This document shows positions 1-8,022 of a stretch of 64,000 nucleotides of DNA, in pieces. This DNA comes from Levilactobacillus tangyuanensis (GTDB lineage: Bacteria; Bacillota; Bacilli; Lactobacillales; Lactobacillaceae). Each line of letters starts with the position of its first letter. Position 1 is the first letter of the stretch. The stretch covers positions 1-64,000 of the forward strand of contig NZ_RHOA01000004.1 of the NCBI RefSeq assembly GCF_003946545.1, in the 5' to 3' direction. The position numbers and the translations under genes are program-made. Under the pieces are notes generated by a model. That model was not told where the DNA came from. It saw only the letters and a list, made by a program, of their open reading frames with translations, and did no database searches.

Positions 1-93
1 CGCCACAACTTCTATTTGATAACGGCCTGTTCTGGGATTGTCCTCAACGACTGGCTAACTTGTTCTTGCAATTTACGCAAACAACTCATTTAA
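1..93 (+). CDS. 3' end of an unidentified gene (partial)
   Basis: Frame 1 is open from the window edge for 30 codons to a TAA at 91-93. The visible C-terminus ends in NLRKQLI and has a hydrophobic, cysteine-containing stretch before it. I do not recognise the family. A 30-codon open run can arise by chance, so this is only a plausible gene end. It would converge on the minus-strand acetyltransferase that ends at 103, with a small inverted repeat (AGCCT/AGGCT, about 91-103) between them. Confidence 0.35.
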   Translation, partial: RHNFYLITACSGIVLNDWLTCSCNLRKQLI

Positions 94-102
94 GCCTTGA
101 GG

Positions 103-969
103 CTAATTCTGACCGTCTTCGACGGCTTCGTGGCGTTTAGCCATTTCGACGAAGTCATCGAGGGTGGCAACGGGCGGGGTGAAGGGCTGTAAGTCGCCGT
201 CGGCCACCTGTTGTTCGACCTTGTCGAGGAAGGTTTCAATATCATCACCCGGCTCAACGTTCAGGTCGCCGTAGCCGTATTGCCACCATTTAAGCGCCAT
301 TAGGCGTTCAATAATGGGTTCTGGGAACCGGTATTTCAGAATTTTTGCCGGTGATCCGCCAACGACCGCATAGGGTGGAACGTCCTTGGTCACCAGGGCA
401 CCGCCGGCGATAATGGCGCCGTCGCCAATCGTCAATGGCTTAGGCACAAACCGGACTTCCGCACCGATCCACACGTCGTTACCAATCACGAGAGGGCCGC
501 CGTTATTCGCCCCATTGTTGGGTTCGTAGTCAACGGTATTGCCAGAGTCGGCTAGGTATTTTTGAAAGGCCATGGTATTACGGTCATACGTGAGCATAGA
601 GGTCGTATACCGCGTCGTTGGGTGACTGAGCGGGAACCGGTGAACACTGCTGGCGATGGAAGAATAACGGCCAACAAGGGTGTCCAGTGGCAGGTTGCTG
701 GCAGCCAGACTGAAGGCCCCCATGCTAAAGAAGTGATGCCCCGTCAGGTACATGGTGTAAGGTTCCGTACAAAAGGTGTTTGATACTCGGACCTGCTGAA
801 ACCGGCCGGGGTACCGATTGGTTTGGTGATGGCGAGCAGTTAGAAAAATATCGTGTTCTTTGAAGACCTTCTCCGCGATATCGGTGTAGTCAAATACGTG
901 GTTTTGCACCACTGGTTCTGTAATCACGCCGTCCTGAAAGAAAGTCACGCCGTTAATAATAGTTGACAT
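103..969 (-). CDS. CatB/Vat-like hexapeptide-repeat O-acetyltransferase
   Basis: A 288-residue protein whose C-terminal half carries the left-handed beta-helix hexapeptide pattern (GNDVWIGAEV, IGDGAIIAGGALVTKDV) and the closing PYAVVGGSPAKILKYRF typical of the xenobiotic acetyltransferase (CatB/Vat) group. These enzymes form trimers and move acetyl from acetyl-CoA to a hydroxyl group. It is longer than the usual ~210 residues because of about 80 extra N-terminal residues, so the substrate may not be an antibiotic; a sugar or polyol is equally possible. Start is the ATG at 969, preceded by an AAGGAGGG ribosome site. It stands alone, divergent from the kimA-like gene. Confidence 0.8.
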   Translation of the reverse strand: MSTIINGVTFFQDGVITEPVVQNHVFDYTDIAEKVFKEHDIFLTARHHQTNRYPGRFQQVRVSNTFCTEPYTMYLTGHHFFSMGAFSLAASNLPLDTLVGRYSSIASSVHRFPLSHPTTRYTTSMLTYDRNTMAFQKYLADSGNTVDYEPNNGANNGGPLVIGNDVWIGAEVRFVPKPLTIGDGAIIAGGALVTKDVPPYAVVGGSPAKILKYRFPEPIIERLMALKWWQYGYGDLNVEPGDDIETFLDKVEQQVADGDLQPFTPPVATLDDFVEMAKRHEAVEDGQN

Positions 970-1159
970 AGTGTCCCTCCTTGTTTATTTCCATCATACT
1001 ATAATGTGTTCAGATGATGGCCAAAAACGATCGTTTTTTTGTAAAAAATTTGGTGGGATATTAAATTGCCAAGTAAACGTTTTTACGGTTTGCTAACTAT
1101 TTGAGGTGTGGTAATGTGGGTTTAATTGTAGTAGAATTACGTCTGCATTCAGATTTTGA

Positions 1160-1197
1160 TGAATGAAGGAGTTAAGCGGGCTGAAGCCCGTTTCATT
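1160..1197 (+). promoter_or_regulatory. structured leader of the kimA-like gene, possible attenuator
   Basis: Two mutually exclusive hairpins share the segment 1160-1167. The first pairs CATTCA (1146-1151) with TGAATG (1160-1165). The second pairs AATGAA (1162-1167) with TTCATT (1192-1197) around a tight CGGGCT/AGCCCG stem (1177-1190), followed by a U-rich stretch. The leader ends 27 bases before the start codon. Known kimA genes of Bacillus are under the c-di-AMP (ydaO) riboswitch, but I cannot find its conserved core here, so any switch would be of another type. Confidence 0.35.
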
Positions 1198-1224
1198 ATT
1201 TGTGGAGATAAGGAGAAAGTAGTC

Positions 1225-3060
1225 ATGTGGCATTATTTAAAGCGGGTTTTGATTGGAAAACCCCTCAAGACTATGGACGAAGGTGGCCAGGCGCTGACCA
1301 AGTTTAAAGCATTAGCATTGTTGTCGTCTGATGCCCTTTCATCCGTGGCATATGGTACTGAGCAAATCACCACAGTTCTTATTACCTTATCTGCTGCCGC
1401 CCTCATGTATCAATTGTGGGTTGCCGCGCTGGTTTTAATTCTGTTGTTTGCGATCACGCTTTCCTACCAACAAATTATTCACGCGTACCCCTCCGGAGGG
1501 GGCGCCTACGTTGTTGCCAGCAAGAACTGGGGACAATCTGCCGGATTAGTTGCCGGCGGGTCCTTGTTGGTCGATTATATGTTAACGGTGGCCGTTTCAA
1601 CGACGTCAGGGACCGAGGCCATTACTTCGGCCATTCCGGCCCTGTATCCGTACTCGGTGTTGATTTCAATCCTAATTGTGATTGGCATCATGTTGTTGAA
1701 TTTACGGGGAATGCGGGAATCGGCGTCGTTTCTGACGGTGCCGGTTTATCTCTTTATCGGGATGATTATTGTCATGGTTGGGATGGGGCTTTACAACATC
1801 ACGACCGGGAATATTACCTACCATGCTGCGGCACCAATGAACGGTAGTGTGCAAGGGATGACCTTGCTACTGTTCTTCCGGGCATTCTCATCTGGGTCCT
1901 CCTCGTTGACTGGGGTTGAAGCCATCAGTAATGCCGTGCCTAATTTCAGGGAGCCTAAGCGGCACAATGCTGCATCCACGCTGGCCATTATGGCCGGAAT
2001 TCTGGCGGTCTTCTTCGCTGGGATTACCTACCTGAGTTACTACATGGGGATTCGTCCCGAGAGTAGCCAAACGGTCTTGTCACAGATTGCGTCCGGGGTC
2101 TTTGGCCACGGCGTGCTCTATTACCTGTTGCAACTGTCGACGGCCATGATTTTAGCCGTCGCCGCCAACACCGGGTTCTCGGCCTTTCCAATTCTGGCGT
2201 ACAACTTGGCAAAGGATAAGTTCCTGCCACACGCGTACCTAGACCGAGGGGACCGACTGGGCTATTCCAATGGGATTATCTCACTGGCAGTTGGGGCGAT
2301 CGTGCTGATCTTCATCTTCCATGGTCAGACGACGCTGTTAATCCCACTGTATGCGATTGGGGTATTCGTGCCATTCGTTCTTTCTCAATCAGGGATGATC
2401 ATCCACTGGTTCCGTGAGCGGGAAGGCTTCTGGATGGGTAAGGCATTTATTAACCTGATTGGGGCGTTGATTTCGTTAGCGCTGGTCATCCTCTTGCTGT
2501 GGCAACATTTCGGCAACGTTTGGCCATACCTGATCATCATGCCACTGGTTCTGCGCTTGTTCTACCGCATTAAGCATCATTACCGCAACGTTGCTCGGCA
2601 ACTGCGGGTGGCAGAAAAGGCCAAGGCCGACATTCATAACTATGACGGGGCAACGGTTATCGTTTTGGTTAGCAACATTACCCGGGTGACGACCGGCGCC
2701 ATCAACTATGCTCAATCCATTGGTGATTATGTGATTGCCATGCATGTGTCCTTCGATGAAAATCCTGAGAAGGAGCACAAGACGGCTCAGGAGTTCAAGG
2801 CAGAGTTCCCGGACATTCGCTTCGTGGATATCCACTCCTCCTATCGGTCCATCGCAACGCCAACGTTACGCTTCTGTGACGTGATTGCTAAGCGGGCGGC
2901 TGAACGTAACTTTACAACGACGGTTCTGGTTCCCCAATTCGTTCCGCGGCATCCTTGGCAGAATGTGTTGCATAACCAAACGGCGTTACGGCTACGAGCC
3001 ATCCTGAATTCACGGGAAAACATCATCGTTTCCACTTACAATTATCACTTAAAAGACTAG
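1225..3060 (+). CDS. kimA: KimA-family high-affinity potassium importer
   Basis: A 611-residue APC-superfamily membrane protein that probably imports K+ with protons. The N-terminal motif IGKPLK and the region LLSSDALSSVAYGTEQ match Bacillus subtilis KimA (YdaO). Counting from the chosen start, Asp36, Tyr43, Asp117, Tyr118 and Thr121 fall at the positions I recall as K+-site residues in that protein. About 12 membrane helices are followed by a cytosolic domain from about residue 455. Start is the ATG at 1225, preceded by AAGGAG; the frame opens earlier at 1156 but the first 23 codons run through a leader hairpin. KimA proteins are usually controlled by c-di-AMP. A strong terminator follows. 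Confidence 0.85.
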   Translation: MWHYLKRVLIGKPLKTMDEGGQALTKFKALALLSSDALSSVAYGTEQITTVLITLSAAALMYQLWVAALVLILLFAITLSYQQIIHAYPSGGGAYVVASKNWGQSAGLVAGGSLLVDYMLTVAVSTTSGTEAITSAIPALYPYSVLISILIVIGIMLLNLRGMRESASFLTVPVYLFIGMIIVMVGMGLYNITTGNITYHAAAPMNGSVQGMTLLLFFRAFSSGSSSLTGVEAISNAVPNFREPKRHNAASTLAIMAGILAVFFAGITYLSYYMGIRPESSQTVLSQIASGVFGHGVLYYLLQLSTAMILAVAANTGFSAFPILAYNLAKDKFLPHAYLDRGDRLGYSNGIISLAVGAIVLIFIFHGQTTLLIPLYAIGVFVPFVLSQSGMIIHWFREREGFWMGKAFINLIGALISLALVILLLWQHFGNVWPYLIIMPLVLRLFYRIKHHYRNVARQLRVAEKAKADIHNYDGATVIVLVSNITRVTTGAINYAQSIGDYVIAMHVSFDENPEKEHKTAQEFKAEFPDIRFVDIHSSYRSIATPTLRFCDVIAKRAAERNFTTTVLVPQFVPRHPWQNVLHNQTALRLRAILNSRENIIVSTYNYHLKD

Positions 3061-3065
3061 TAAAA

Positions 3066-3104
3066 AAAGTCCTTCGCAATCAACTCGATTGCGAAGGACT
3101 TTTA
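3066..3104. terminator. bidirectional terminator between kimA and lrgB
   Basis: A 15-bp perfect stem (AAGTCCTTCGCAATC / GATTGCGAAGGACTT) with a 5-base loop, A-run before and T-run after. It lies between two convergent genes and can serve both. Confidence 0.9.
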
Positions 3105-3127
3105 CGTTGTTATGATTTAATTTTAAA

Positions 3128-3934
3128 TTAACGTAAGCCCATCATAGTTGCAAATGGTGGGACCACGATGTCAACCACGATGGAGATTATAACCACGGCG
3201 ATTGAAGCCATTGACCCTTGAATGGACCCTAATTGCAGAGCCTTGGCAGAACCAACTGTATGGCCGGCGGTTCCAAGACCTAAACCAGCACCGATAGGAT
3301 CGTTGTTGATGCGGAAGAACTTAACCAGCCAGTCACCTAACGCGTAAATGATAACGGCGTTCAGGATGCAGGCCATAGCTGTTACGGCGGCATTCCCACC
3401 GATGGCCGTGGCGATTGGCATGGCAATCGCAGTCGTTGCGGCTTGTGGCAGCATGGAAGCAATTCCAACCTTGTCCAGGCCAAACAACTTGGCAGCGTAG
3501 TAGATAATGAATAGAGAAATAACTAGCCCGATAATAAGTGCCAGAACAATTTCTAACCAGAACCGCTTGACCACGTCATTCCGTCGATACAGTGGAATGG
3601 CAAAGGCAATTGTGGCCGGGTTCAAGAACCAGAAGATGATATTCCCACCGGGCAGGTAGGCTGACTTGTAGAAGGTGGCCGTATCGGTCCCAAAGGCTCT
3701 AGCCATCAAGTAGAGAATGAAGATCCCTAGAACCATCCCAACGAACAATGGTTGGAAGAGGAAGAAGCCCTTTCCAATTTTGAATAACCATTGCCCGATT
3801 AGATAGACAATTAATGAAAGAAAAATACCAAAGAGTGCATTACCAGCTGAAGCTCCGGCGGCGTTGGTACCCAACGCATCGCCTAGCCACTTTCCCCAGA
3901 CAGCCATGTGTGGGGTCGCAGTTAAAATCATCAT
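3128..3934 (-). CDS. lrgB: LrgB-family membrane protein
   Basis: A 268-residue hydrophobic protein with 6-8 membrane segments and the LrgB family's conserved C-terminal half: LPQAATTAIAMPIATAIGG and LGLGTAGHTVGSAKALQLG. LrgAB pairs were first described as holin/antiholin-like modulators of murein hydrolase activity. Later work in Bacillus (PftAB) and Streptococcus mutans showed pyruvate transport, which may be the main role in a lactic acid bacterium. The start is one of two tandem ATGs at 3934/3931 with an AAAGGAT ribosome site. It lies 47 bases downstream of lrgA, clearly the same operon. Confidence 0.88.
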   Translation of the reverse strand: MMILTATPHMAVWGKWLGDALGTNAAGASAGNALFGIFLSLIVYLIGQWLFKIGKGFFLFQPLFVGMVLGIFILYLMARAFGTDTATFYKSAYLPGGNIIFWFLNPATIAFAIPLYRRNDVVKRFWLEIVLALIIGLVISLFIIYYAAKLFGLDKVGIASMLPQAATTAIAMPIATAIGGNAAVTAMACILNAVIIYALGDWLVKFFRINNDPIGAGLGLGTAGHTVGSAKALQLGSIQGSMASIAVVIISIVVDIVVPPFATMMGLR

Positions 3935-3981
3935 ATGTCGTCATCCTTTTCTATTTATTGTGTACGATTGCGGGACGATCC

Positions 3982-4425
3982 TTAATCGTCGTCGACGTCA
4001 ACGTTACGATGGAAGACATTCTTCCGAATCCGGATGAGGAAGGCCGCGGTATAAGCAACCACAACCAAGAGGACGATGGTAGCGATGAGCACAACGACAA
4101 CGATCTGGACACCTTGAGTCTTGAGAATATCAAGACTTGCGGCCAGTTGAATCCCAGACGGCACAAACAGAAAAGCAATCAAACTGATCATGAAATCCCC
4201 GAACTTTTCCACGTTCCGTAGCTTCACGATATGTGAGGCCAACAGGGCGTACAGGATGACTAATCCAATAACCGGCGTTGGAACTGGAAATGAAGCCGGA
4301 AACAGAGGGGAAATTAAACTGGAAACAAACAAGATAGCAGCAAAAATCCCCATTTGAATTAGGATGGGAGAAGCGGGTTTTTCTTCAGCCAAATCCACCT
4401 TTTCAACATCTTTATTAGCAGCCAA
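3982..4425 (-). CDS. lrgA: LrgA-family (CidA/LrgA) membrane protein
   Basis: A 147-residue protein with four predicted membrane helices and the family motif PTPVIGLVILYALLAS followed by LIAFLFVPSGIQL. It pairs with LrgB. The frame is open further upstream, but the best start is TTG at 4425 because AAAGGAG lies 9 bases before it; upstream codons give an unlikely hydrophilic extension. The N-terminus is charged (KDVEKVDLAEE) and the C-terminus ends in an acidic DVDDD. A good sigma-A promoter sits about 125 bases upstream, next to a perfect palindrome. No LytSR two-component genes are adjacent. Confidence 0.85.
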   Translation of the reverse strand: MAANKDVEKVDLAEEKPASPILIQMGIFAAILFVSSLISPLFPASFPVPTPVIGLVILYALLASHIVKLRNVEKFGDFMISLIAFLFVPSGIQLAASLDILKTQGVQIVVVVLIATIVLLVVVAYTAAFLIRIRKNVFHRNVDVDDD

Positions 4426-4547
4426 TAGAAAAATCTCCTTTCTAAAATCAAACCCAGGGTGACATGCAAGGAAAAACTTCACAAACTTTTAAAGGACGGT
4501 ATCACCCGAAAAGGCTAATGTGAAACCTTTCTCAATACCTTAAATTC

Positions 4548-4576
4548 ATTATATGGCTTATATAGTCTTTGCACAA
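4548..4576 (-). promoter_or_regulatory. lrgAB promoter
   Basis: On the minus strand TTGTGC (4576-4571), a 17-base spacer and TATAAT (4553-4548). The -35 box lies within a near-copy of half of the palindrome at 4610-4625, so a repressor binding that palindrome could also occlude this promoter. Confidence 0.65.
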
Positions 4577-4609
4577 GCTTAATCTTTGCTTTTTCGGTCT
4601 TCAGCTGCT

Positions 4610-4625
4610 TACTTGTGCACAAGTA
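4610..4625. promoter_or_regulatory. perfect 16-bp palindrome, candidate operator
   Basis: TACTTGTGCACAAGTA reads the same on both strands. A partial copy (TCTTTGCACAAG, 4566-4577) is centred 46 bp away over the lrgA -35 box. Two dyads about 4.4 turns apart suggest a cooperative dimeric repressor. No regulator family can be named from the sequence; LytTR sites are direct repeats and do not look like this. Confidence 0.45.
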
Positions 4626-4642
4626 TAATGGGTTTAATCAAT

Positions 4643-4656
4643 AGTAAGCGCTTTCT
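4643..4656. promoter_or_regulatory. cre-like site (possible CcpA operator)
   Basis: AGTAAGCGCTTTCT has the GCGC core and flanking purine/pyrimidine pattern of CcpA catabolite-responsive elements but lacks the outer TG/CA. It lies between divergent lrgA and tagO, about 70 bp upstream of the lrgA -35 box. Catabolite control of lrgAB is known in streptococci. Confidence 0.35.
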
Positions 4657-4765
4657 ATAACGTTTCTAATTGTGAATCAGTACACAGGATGTGATAAAAT
4701 TCGCTTGTGAATTAATTAAGTGGCTTAGACAAACCGGTTAGACCAGTTGCAAACTTAAATTGCGG

Positions 4766-4794
4766 TTGTGTTTAATTTCGGAGATTTGTATAAT
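4766..4794 (+). promoter_or_regulatory. tagO promoter
   Basis: TTGTGT (4766-4771), 17-base spacer, TATAAT (4789-4794), 37 bases before the tagO start codon. This placement rules out the upstream in-frame ATG at 4760 as the start. With the lrg promoter and palindrome it accounts for most of the 406-base gap 4426-4831. Confidence 0.75.
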
Positions 4795-4831
4795 TAGCAA
4801 AAGATACGTTAGGAAAGAAAGAGGACGCTCT

Positions 4832-5926
4832 ATGAAATTTGAGATTATTGTTAGCTTGTTTGCTACCATGATTATCTCCGCAGTCCTAACACCGTTTGTG
4901 CGCCGGTTTGCGTTCCAAATTGGTGCAGTGGATAAGCCTAATCAGCGGCGGGTCAATAAGGTACCAATGCCGACCATTGGTGGTCTGGCAATTTTTATTG
5001 CATTTACCTTCTCAACGATGTTTCTTCTGCGAGATCAGATGCCCACACAACAGTTGTGGGGACTCTTCGGTGGTGAATGTATCATTGTGGCTGAAGGGAT
5101 GCTCGATGATATCTTCGAACTGACCCCCCGGCAGAAAATCTTTGGGCAACTGCTGGCGGCTCTAGAAGTTTACTTCGTGGCGGGTGTTCGCATGCGCTAC
5201 CTAACGTTACCCTTCATTGGGGCCTGGCATTTTGGGTGGTTATCCTTACCAATCACGCTCCTCTGGATCGTGGCTATTATCAATGCCATTAACCTCATTG
5301 ATGGGCTTGATGGGCTGGCCACGGGGGTTTCAATCATTGCACTGACAACCACAGGGATTACGGGCCTGTTCTTCCTGAACGTGGCCAATACCTGGGTAGC
5401 CATTATGATCTTCGCATTGGTCGCGGCGATGGTTGGTTTCCTTCCATATAATTTCTTTCCCGCGCGAATTTACTTGGGGGACACTGGGGCTCAGTTCATT
5501 GGCTTCATGATCGCTTGTTTCTCCTTGTACGGGTTAAAGAACGTCACGTTTATCTCGGTGGTCATTCCAGTAATTATTCTTGGGGTACCGATTACCGATA
5601 CCGTTTATGCGATGATTCGGCGGATTTTAAATCGGCAACCGATCTCGCACGCGGATAAGCATCACCTGCATCATCGGCTCATGCAACTGGGATTGACCCA
5701 CCGGCAAACGGTTCTCGTGATTTATGGGATTGCCTTAATCTTTTCGTTTATTTCACTGTTGTACCCGCTGTCCACCATCTGGGGATCAGTTCTGCTGACC
5801 ATTGCCATCTTGATTGGTTTGGAGTTGTTTGTGGAGGCGATCGGACTGGTTGGATCGGATCGACAACCCTTGCTCCACTGGATTAAGCATATTGTTAAAA
5901 AGCTGACGTCAAAAAATTCTGATTAA
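4832..5926 (+). CDS. tagO: undecaprenyl-phosphate GlcNAc-1-phosphate transferase
   Basis: A 364-residue polytopic enzyme of the MraY/WecA superfamily that transfers GlcNAc-1-phosphate from UDP-GlcNAc to undecaprenyl phosphate, starting wall teichoic acid and some polysaccharides. Conserved pieces are the Asp pair in GMLDDIFELTPRQKI, NLIDGLDGLA, YLGDTGAQFIGF and the histidine-rich loop HADKHHLHHRL. About 10-11 membrane helices are predicted. Start ATG at 4832 follows AGAGGA; it fits the promoter at 4766-4794. It is monocistronic and ends at a strong terminator. WecA-like roles in other glycans cannot be excluded. Confidence 0.9.
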   Translation: MKFEIIVSLFATMIISAVLTPFVRRFAFQIGAVDKPNQRRVNKVPMPTIGGLAIFIAFTFSTMFLLRDQMPTQQLWGLFGGECIIVAEGMLDDIFELTPRQKIFGQLLAALEVYFVAGVRMRYLTLPFIGAWHFGWLSLPITLLWIVAIINAINLIDGLDGLATGVSIIALTTTGITGLFFLNVANTWVAIMIFALVAAMVGFLPYNFFPARIYLGDTGAQFIGFMIACFSLYGLKNVTFISVVIPVIILGVPITDTVYAMIRRILNRQPISHADKHHLHHRLMQLGLTHRQTVLVIYGIALIFSFISLLYPLSTIWGSVLLTIAILIGLELFVEAIGLVGSDRQPLLHWIKHIVKKLTSKNSD

Positions 5927-5931
5927 AAATT

Positions 5932-5970
5932 AAAAGACTGTCGCAACGAGTAAGTTGCGGCAGTCTTTTT
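5932..5970. terminator. bidirectional terminator tagO / yigZ
   Basis: AAAAGACTGTCGCAAC pairs with GTTGCGGCAGTCTTTT across a 6-base loop, flanked by A and T runs. It separates the convergent tagO and YigZ-family genes. Confidence 0.88.
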
Positions 5971-6632
5971 TAGTCGTCGGCATGGCGACTGGCATTAATT
6001 TCAACGGGGACTTCATGGTAATCGATGTCGCCGATGGCAATCGCTAGGCGGTTACTGAGCAGATTGGTCATGGCCGTTTGCACGGCTTCAACGGCGGCAA
6101 GGTCGACGGCAATGGTCACAGCCACGTCGGCACCATAGGCTGTATCCAGAATGCTGATTTGTTCATCATTTAAATAATGACTGAGGCGGTCAAAGTTACC
6201 GTAGTCCACGGTGACCGTGAGGGACTGTTGGCGAACCAGCTTAACGACACCGGTTGCCTCGACCCCGGTTGATGTTGCGTTACTGTAGGCGCGAATGAGG
6301 CCCCCGGCGCCAAGCTTGATGCCACCAAAGTAACGCGTGACGACGGCAATCACGTTGTGGAGGTGATTCCGTTGCAGAACGGTTAGGATGGGCACGCCAG
6401 CGGTTCCGGAGGGCTCGCCGTTGTCACTTTCGCGTTGAATCTCATCGTGTTCGCCGATCAGGTAGGCCCAGCAATGGTGGGTTGCCTTGGGCTCCCTAGC
6501 GATGACATTGGCCAGGAAGTCCTTTGCAGCGTCCTCATCGGTCACCCGACCGAGGTCCGCGATGAAGCGGGACTTTTTAATTTCTAGTTCGTGAGTCCCA
6601 CTGGATTGAATAGTTAAGTAGTCGGTTTCCAT
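5970..6632 (-). CDS. YigZ/IMPACT-family protein
   Basis: A 220-residue member of the UPF0029/IMPACT family. The N-terminal domain has the signature GEPSGTAGVPIL and VVTRYFGGIKLGAGGLIRAYS; the C-terminal ~75 residues form the ferredoxin-like DUF1949 domain. The molecular function is not firmly known; eukaryotic IMPACT modulates translation control. The frame runs on 27 codons upstream, but ATG at 6632 has a proper AAAGAGG ribosome site and matches the family's usual N-terminus. It is divergent from comFA, as in related lactobacilli. Confidence 0.88.
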   Translation of the reverse strand: METDYLTIQSSGTHELEIKKSRFIADLGRVTDEDAAKDFLANVIAREPKATHHCWAYLIGEHDEIQRESDNGEPSGTAGVPILTVLQRNHLHNVIAVVTRYFGGIKLGAGGLIRAYSNATSTGVEATGVVKLVRQQSLTVTVDYGNFDRLSHYLNDEQISILDTAYGADVAVTIAVDLAAVEAVQTAMTNLLSNRLAIAIGDIDYHEVPVEINASRHADD

Positions 6633-6711
6633 AAAAAAACCTCTTTCTTTCGAAGAATAACGATTAGCGCACGGAGTTACTCTCGTTAGCAAGAAAATGA
6701 GGAGGCGGATC

Positions 6712-8022
6712 ATGCTTAGCGAGAAAAAGTGGTTTGGGCGCCAGATATCGGAACCGCCGTCGCACGGGGCAGGGCGACCGGCCTTAGTGCCAGTTGGGAC
6801 CGAATGGTGTTGTCAACGGTGTCATCAACGGGTTCGATCGACCGATCGACTGGCCAATGGAACGAGTTACTGTCGCCACTGCTTGCAGATGGGGCGGTTA
6901 ACCACTCGAGATAAATTATACACTATTCCGGAACCAAATCGGTTCTCACACAGGGCGGCCGCAACATTATCTTGGTTGGGGACCTTAAGCCCGCAACAGC
7001 AGCAGGCGGCTCAGGCCGTTCTTCAACATCTGCAACGGCGGCAAAACCATTTGCTCTGGGCGGTCACGGGAGCCGGTAAGACTGAAATTACCTTTCCAGC
7101 CCTGGCTTGGGCATTGGCCAAGGGGTGGCGGATTGCGTGGTGTTCGCCGCGGGTAGATGTCTGTTTAGAGTTGGCCCCACGGTTACGGCAGGCCTTTGCA
7201 ACGACCTCACAGGTCTTACTATACGGGGGTCAGCCATTGCCCTATATCTATTGTCAATTGACGGTCTGCACGACCCATCAATTACTCCGATTCCAGGAGG
7301 CCTTTGATTGGATAATTGTGGATGAAGTCGATGCCTTTCCGTTGCGAAGCAGTCCAATGCTACAGATGGCCATTCAGCATGCCCAGAAAGCCACCGGTAG
7401 TCATCTGCTGTTGACGGCGACACCCGGACCTGAGCTACAACGGCTGGTTCGCCGACGAGCACTGGCGGTGACCTATGTGCCCTTACGCTATCACTGCGTC
7501 TTGTTACCGCAGATCCACGTGCAGATCGTCTGGCACTGGCGGCAACGACTTGAAAACGGGCGGTTACCGGCCAAGCTAGTTCGCCACGTTCAGAGGTATT
7601 TAGCCGATGGCCAACCCTTTTTGTTGTTTGTCCCGCATGTGGCCGATCTACGGCCGATTCAGTTGGCGTTGGCACGAGTCGGTATCTTAGAAGCGGTGAC
7701 GGTTCATGCGGGGGATCCTAAACGACAGGAAAAGGTCCTGGCCATGCGGGGCCAACGAATTCCTTTCTTGATTACGACCACCATTCTGGAGCGTGGGGTG
7801 ACCTTTGCTAACGTCGCCGTGATCATCTTTGGTGGGGATGACGGCGTCTTTTCAACGGCGGCACTCGTTCAAATTGCCGGTCGAGTTGGCCGTTCGGCTC
7901 AGTTTCCCACCGGTGAGGTGACCTGTTACTGTCATTCACAGACACGGGCCGTGCTGGCGGCACAACGGATGATTGCCCAATTGAATCAACAGGGTAAGCG
8001 GCTTGGCGGTCGGATTCGTTGA
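6712..8022 (+). CDS. comFA: late competence helicase ComFA
   Basis: A 436-residue DEAD-box DNA translocase that helps pull transforming DNA across the membrane. An N-terminal four-cysteine zinc site is visible (Cys33/34/37 and Cys54/57), then Walker A VTGAGKTE near residue 119, the DEVD Walker B box, LLTATPG, and late helicase motifs TTTILERGVTF and QIAGRVGRS. Start ATG at 6712 follows AGGAGG; an in-frame ATG 15 bases upstream would place that Shine-Dalgarno inside the gene. comFC follows with a 4-base overlap. Expression is normally under ComK/ComX; I see no clear competence box. Confidence 0.92.
   Translation: MLSEKKWFGRQISEPPSHGAGRPALVPVGTEWCCQRCHQRVRSTDRLANGTSYCRHCLQMGRLTTRDKLYTIPEPNRFSHRAAATLSWLGTLSPQQQQAAQAVLQHLQRRQNHLLWAVTGAGKTEITFPALAWALAKGWRIAWCSPRVDVCLELAPRLRQAFATTSQVLLYGGQPLPYIYCQLTVCTTHQLLRFQEAFDWIIVDEVDAFPLRSSPMLQMAIQHAQKATGSHLLLTATPGPELQRLVRRRALAVTYVPLRYHCVLLPQIHVQIVWHWRQRLENGRLPAKLVRHVQRYLADGQPFLLFVPHVADLRPIQLALARVGILEAVTVHAGDPKRQEKVLAMRGQRIPFLITTTILERGVTFANVAVIIFGGDDGVFSTAALVQIAGRVGRSAQFPTGEVTCYCHSQTRAVLAAQRMIAQLNQQGKRLGGRIR

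Noticed and set aside
970-1224. ydaO-type c-di-AMP riboswitch upstream of kimA
   Set aside because: I looked for the conserved core of that riboswitch and could not see it; only generic hairpins are present.
7088-7675. Long minus-strand frame of 195 codons inside comFA
   Set aside because: It is antisense to the conserved helicase core, has no ribosome site and no recognisable protein features; a shadow of GC-rich coding sequence.
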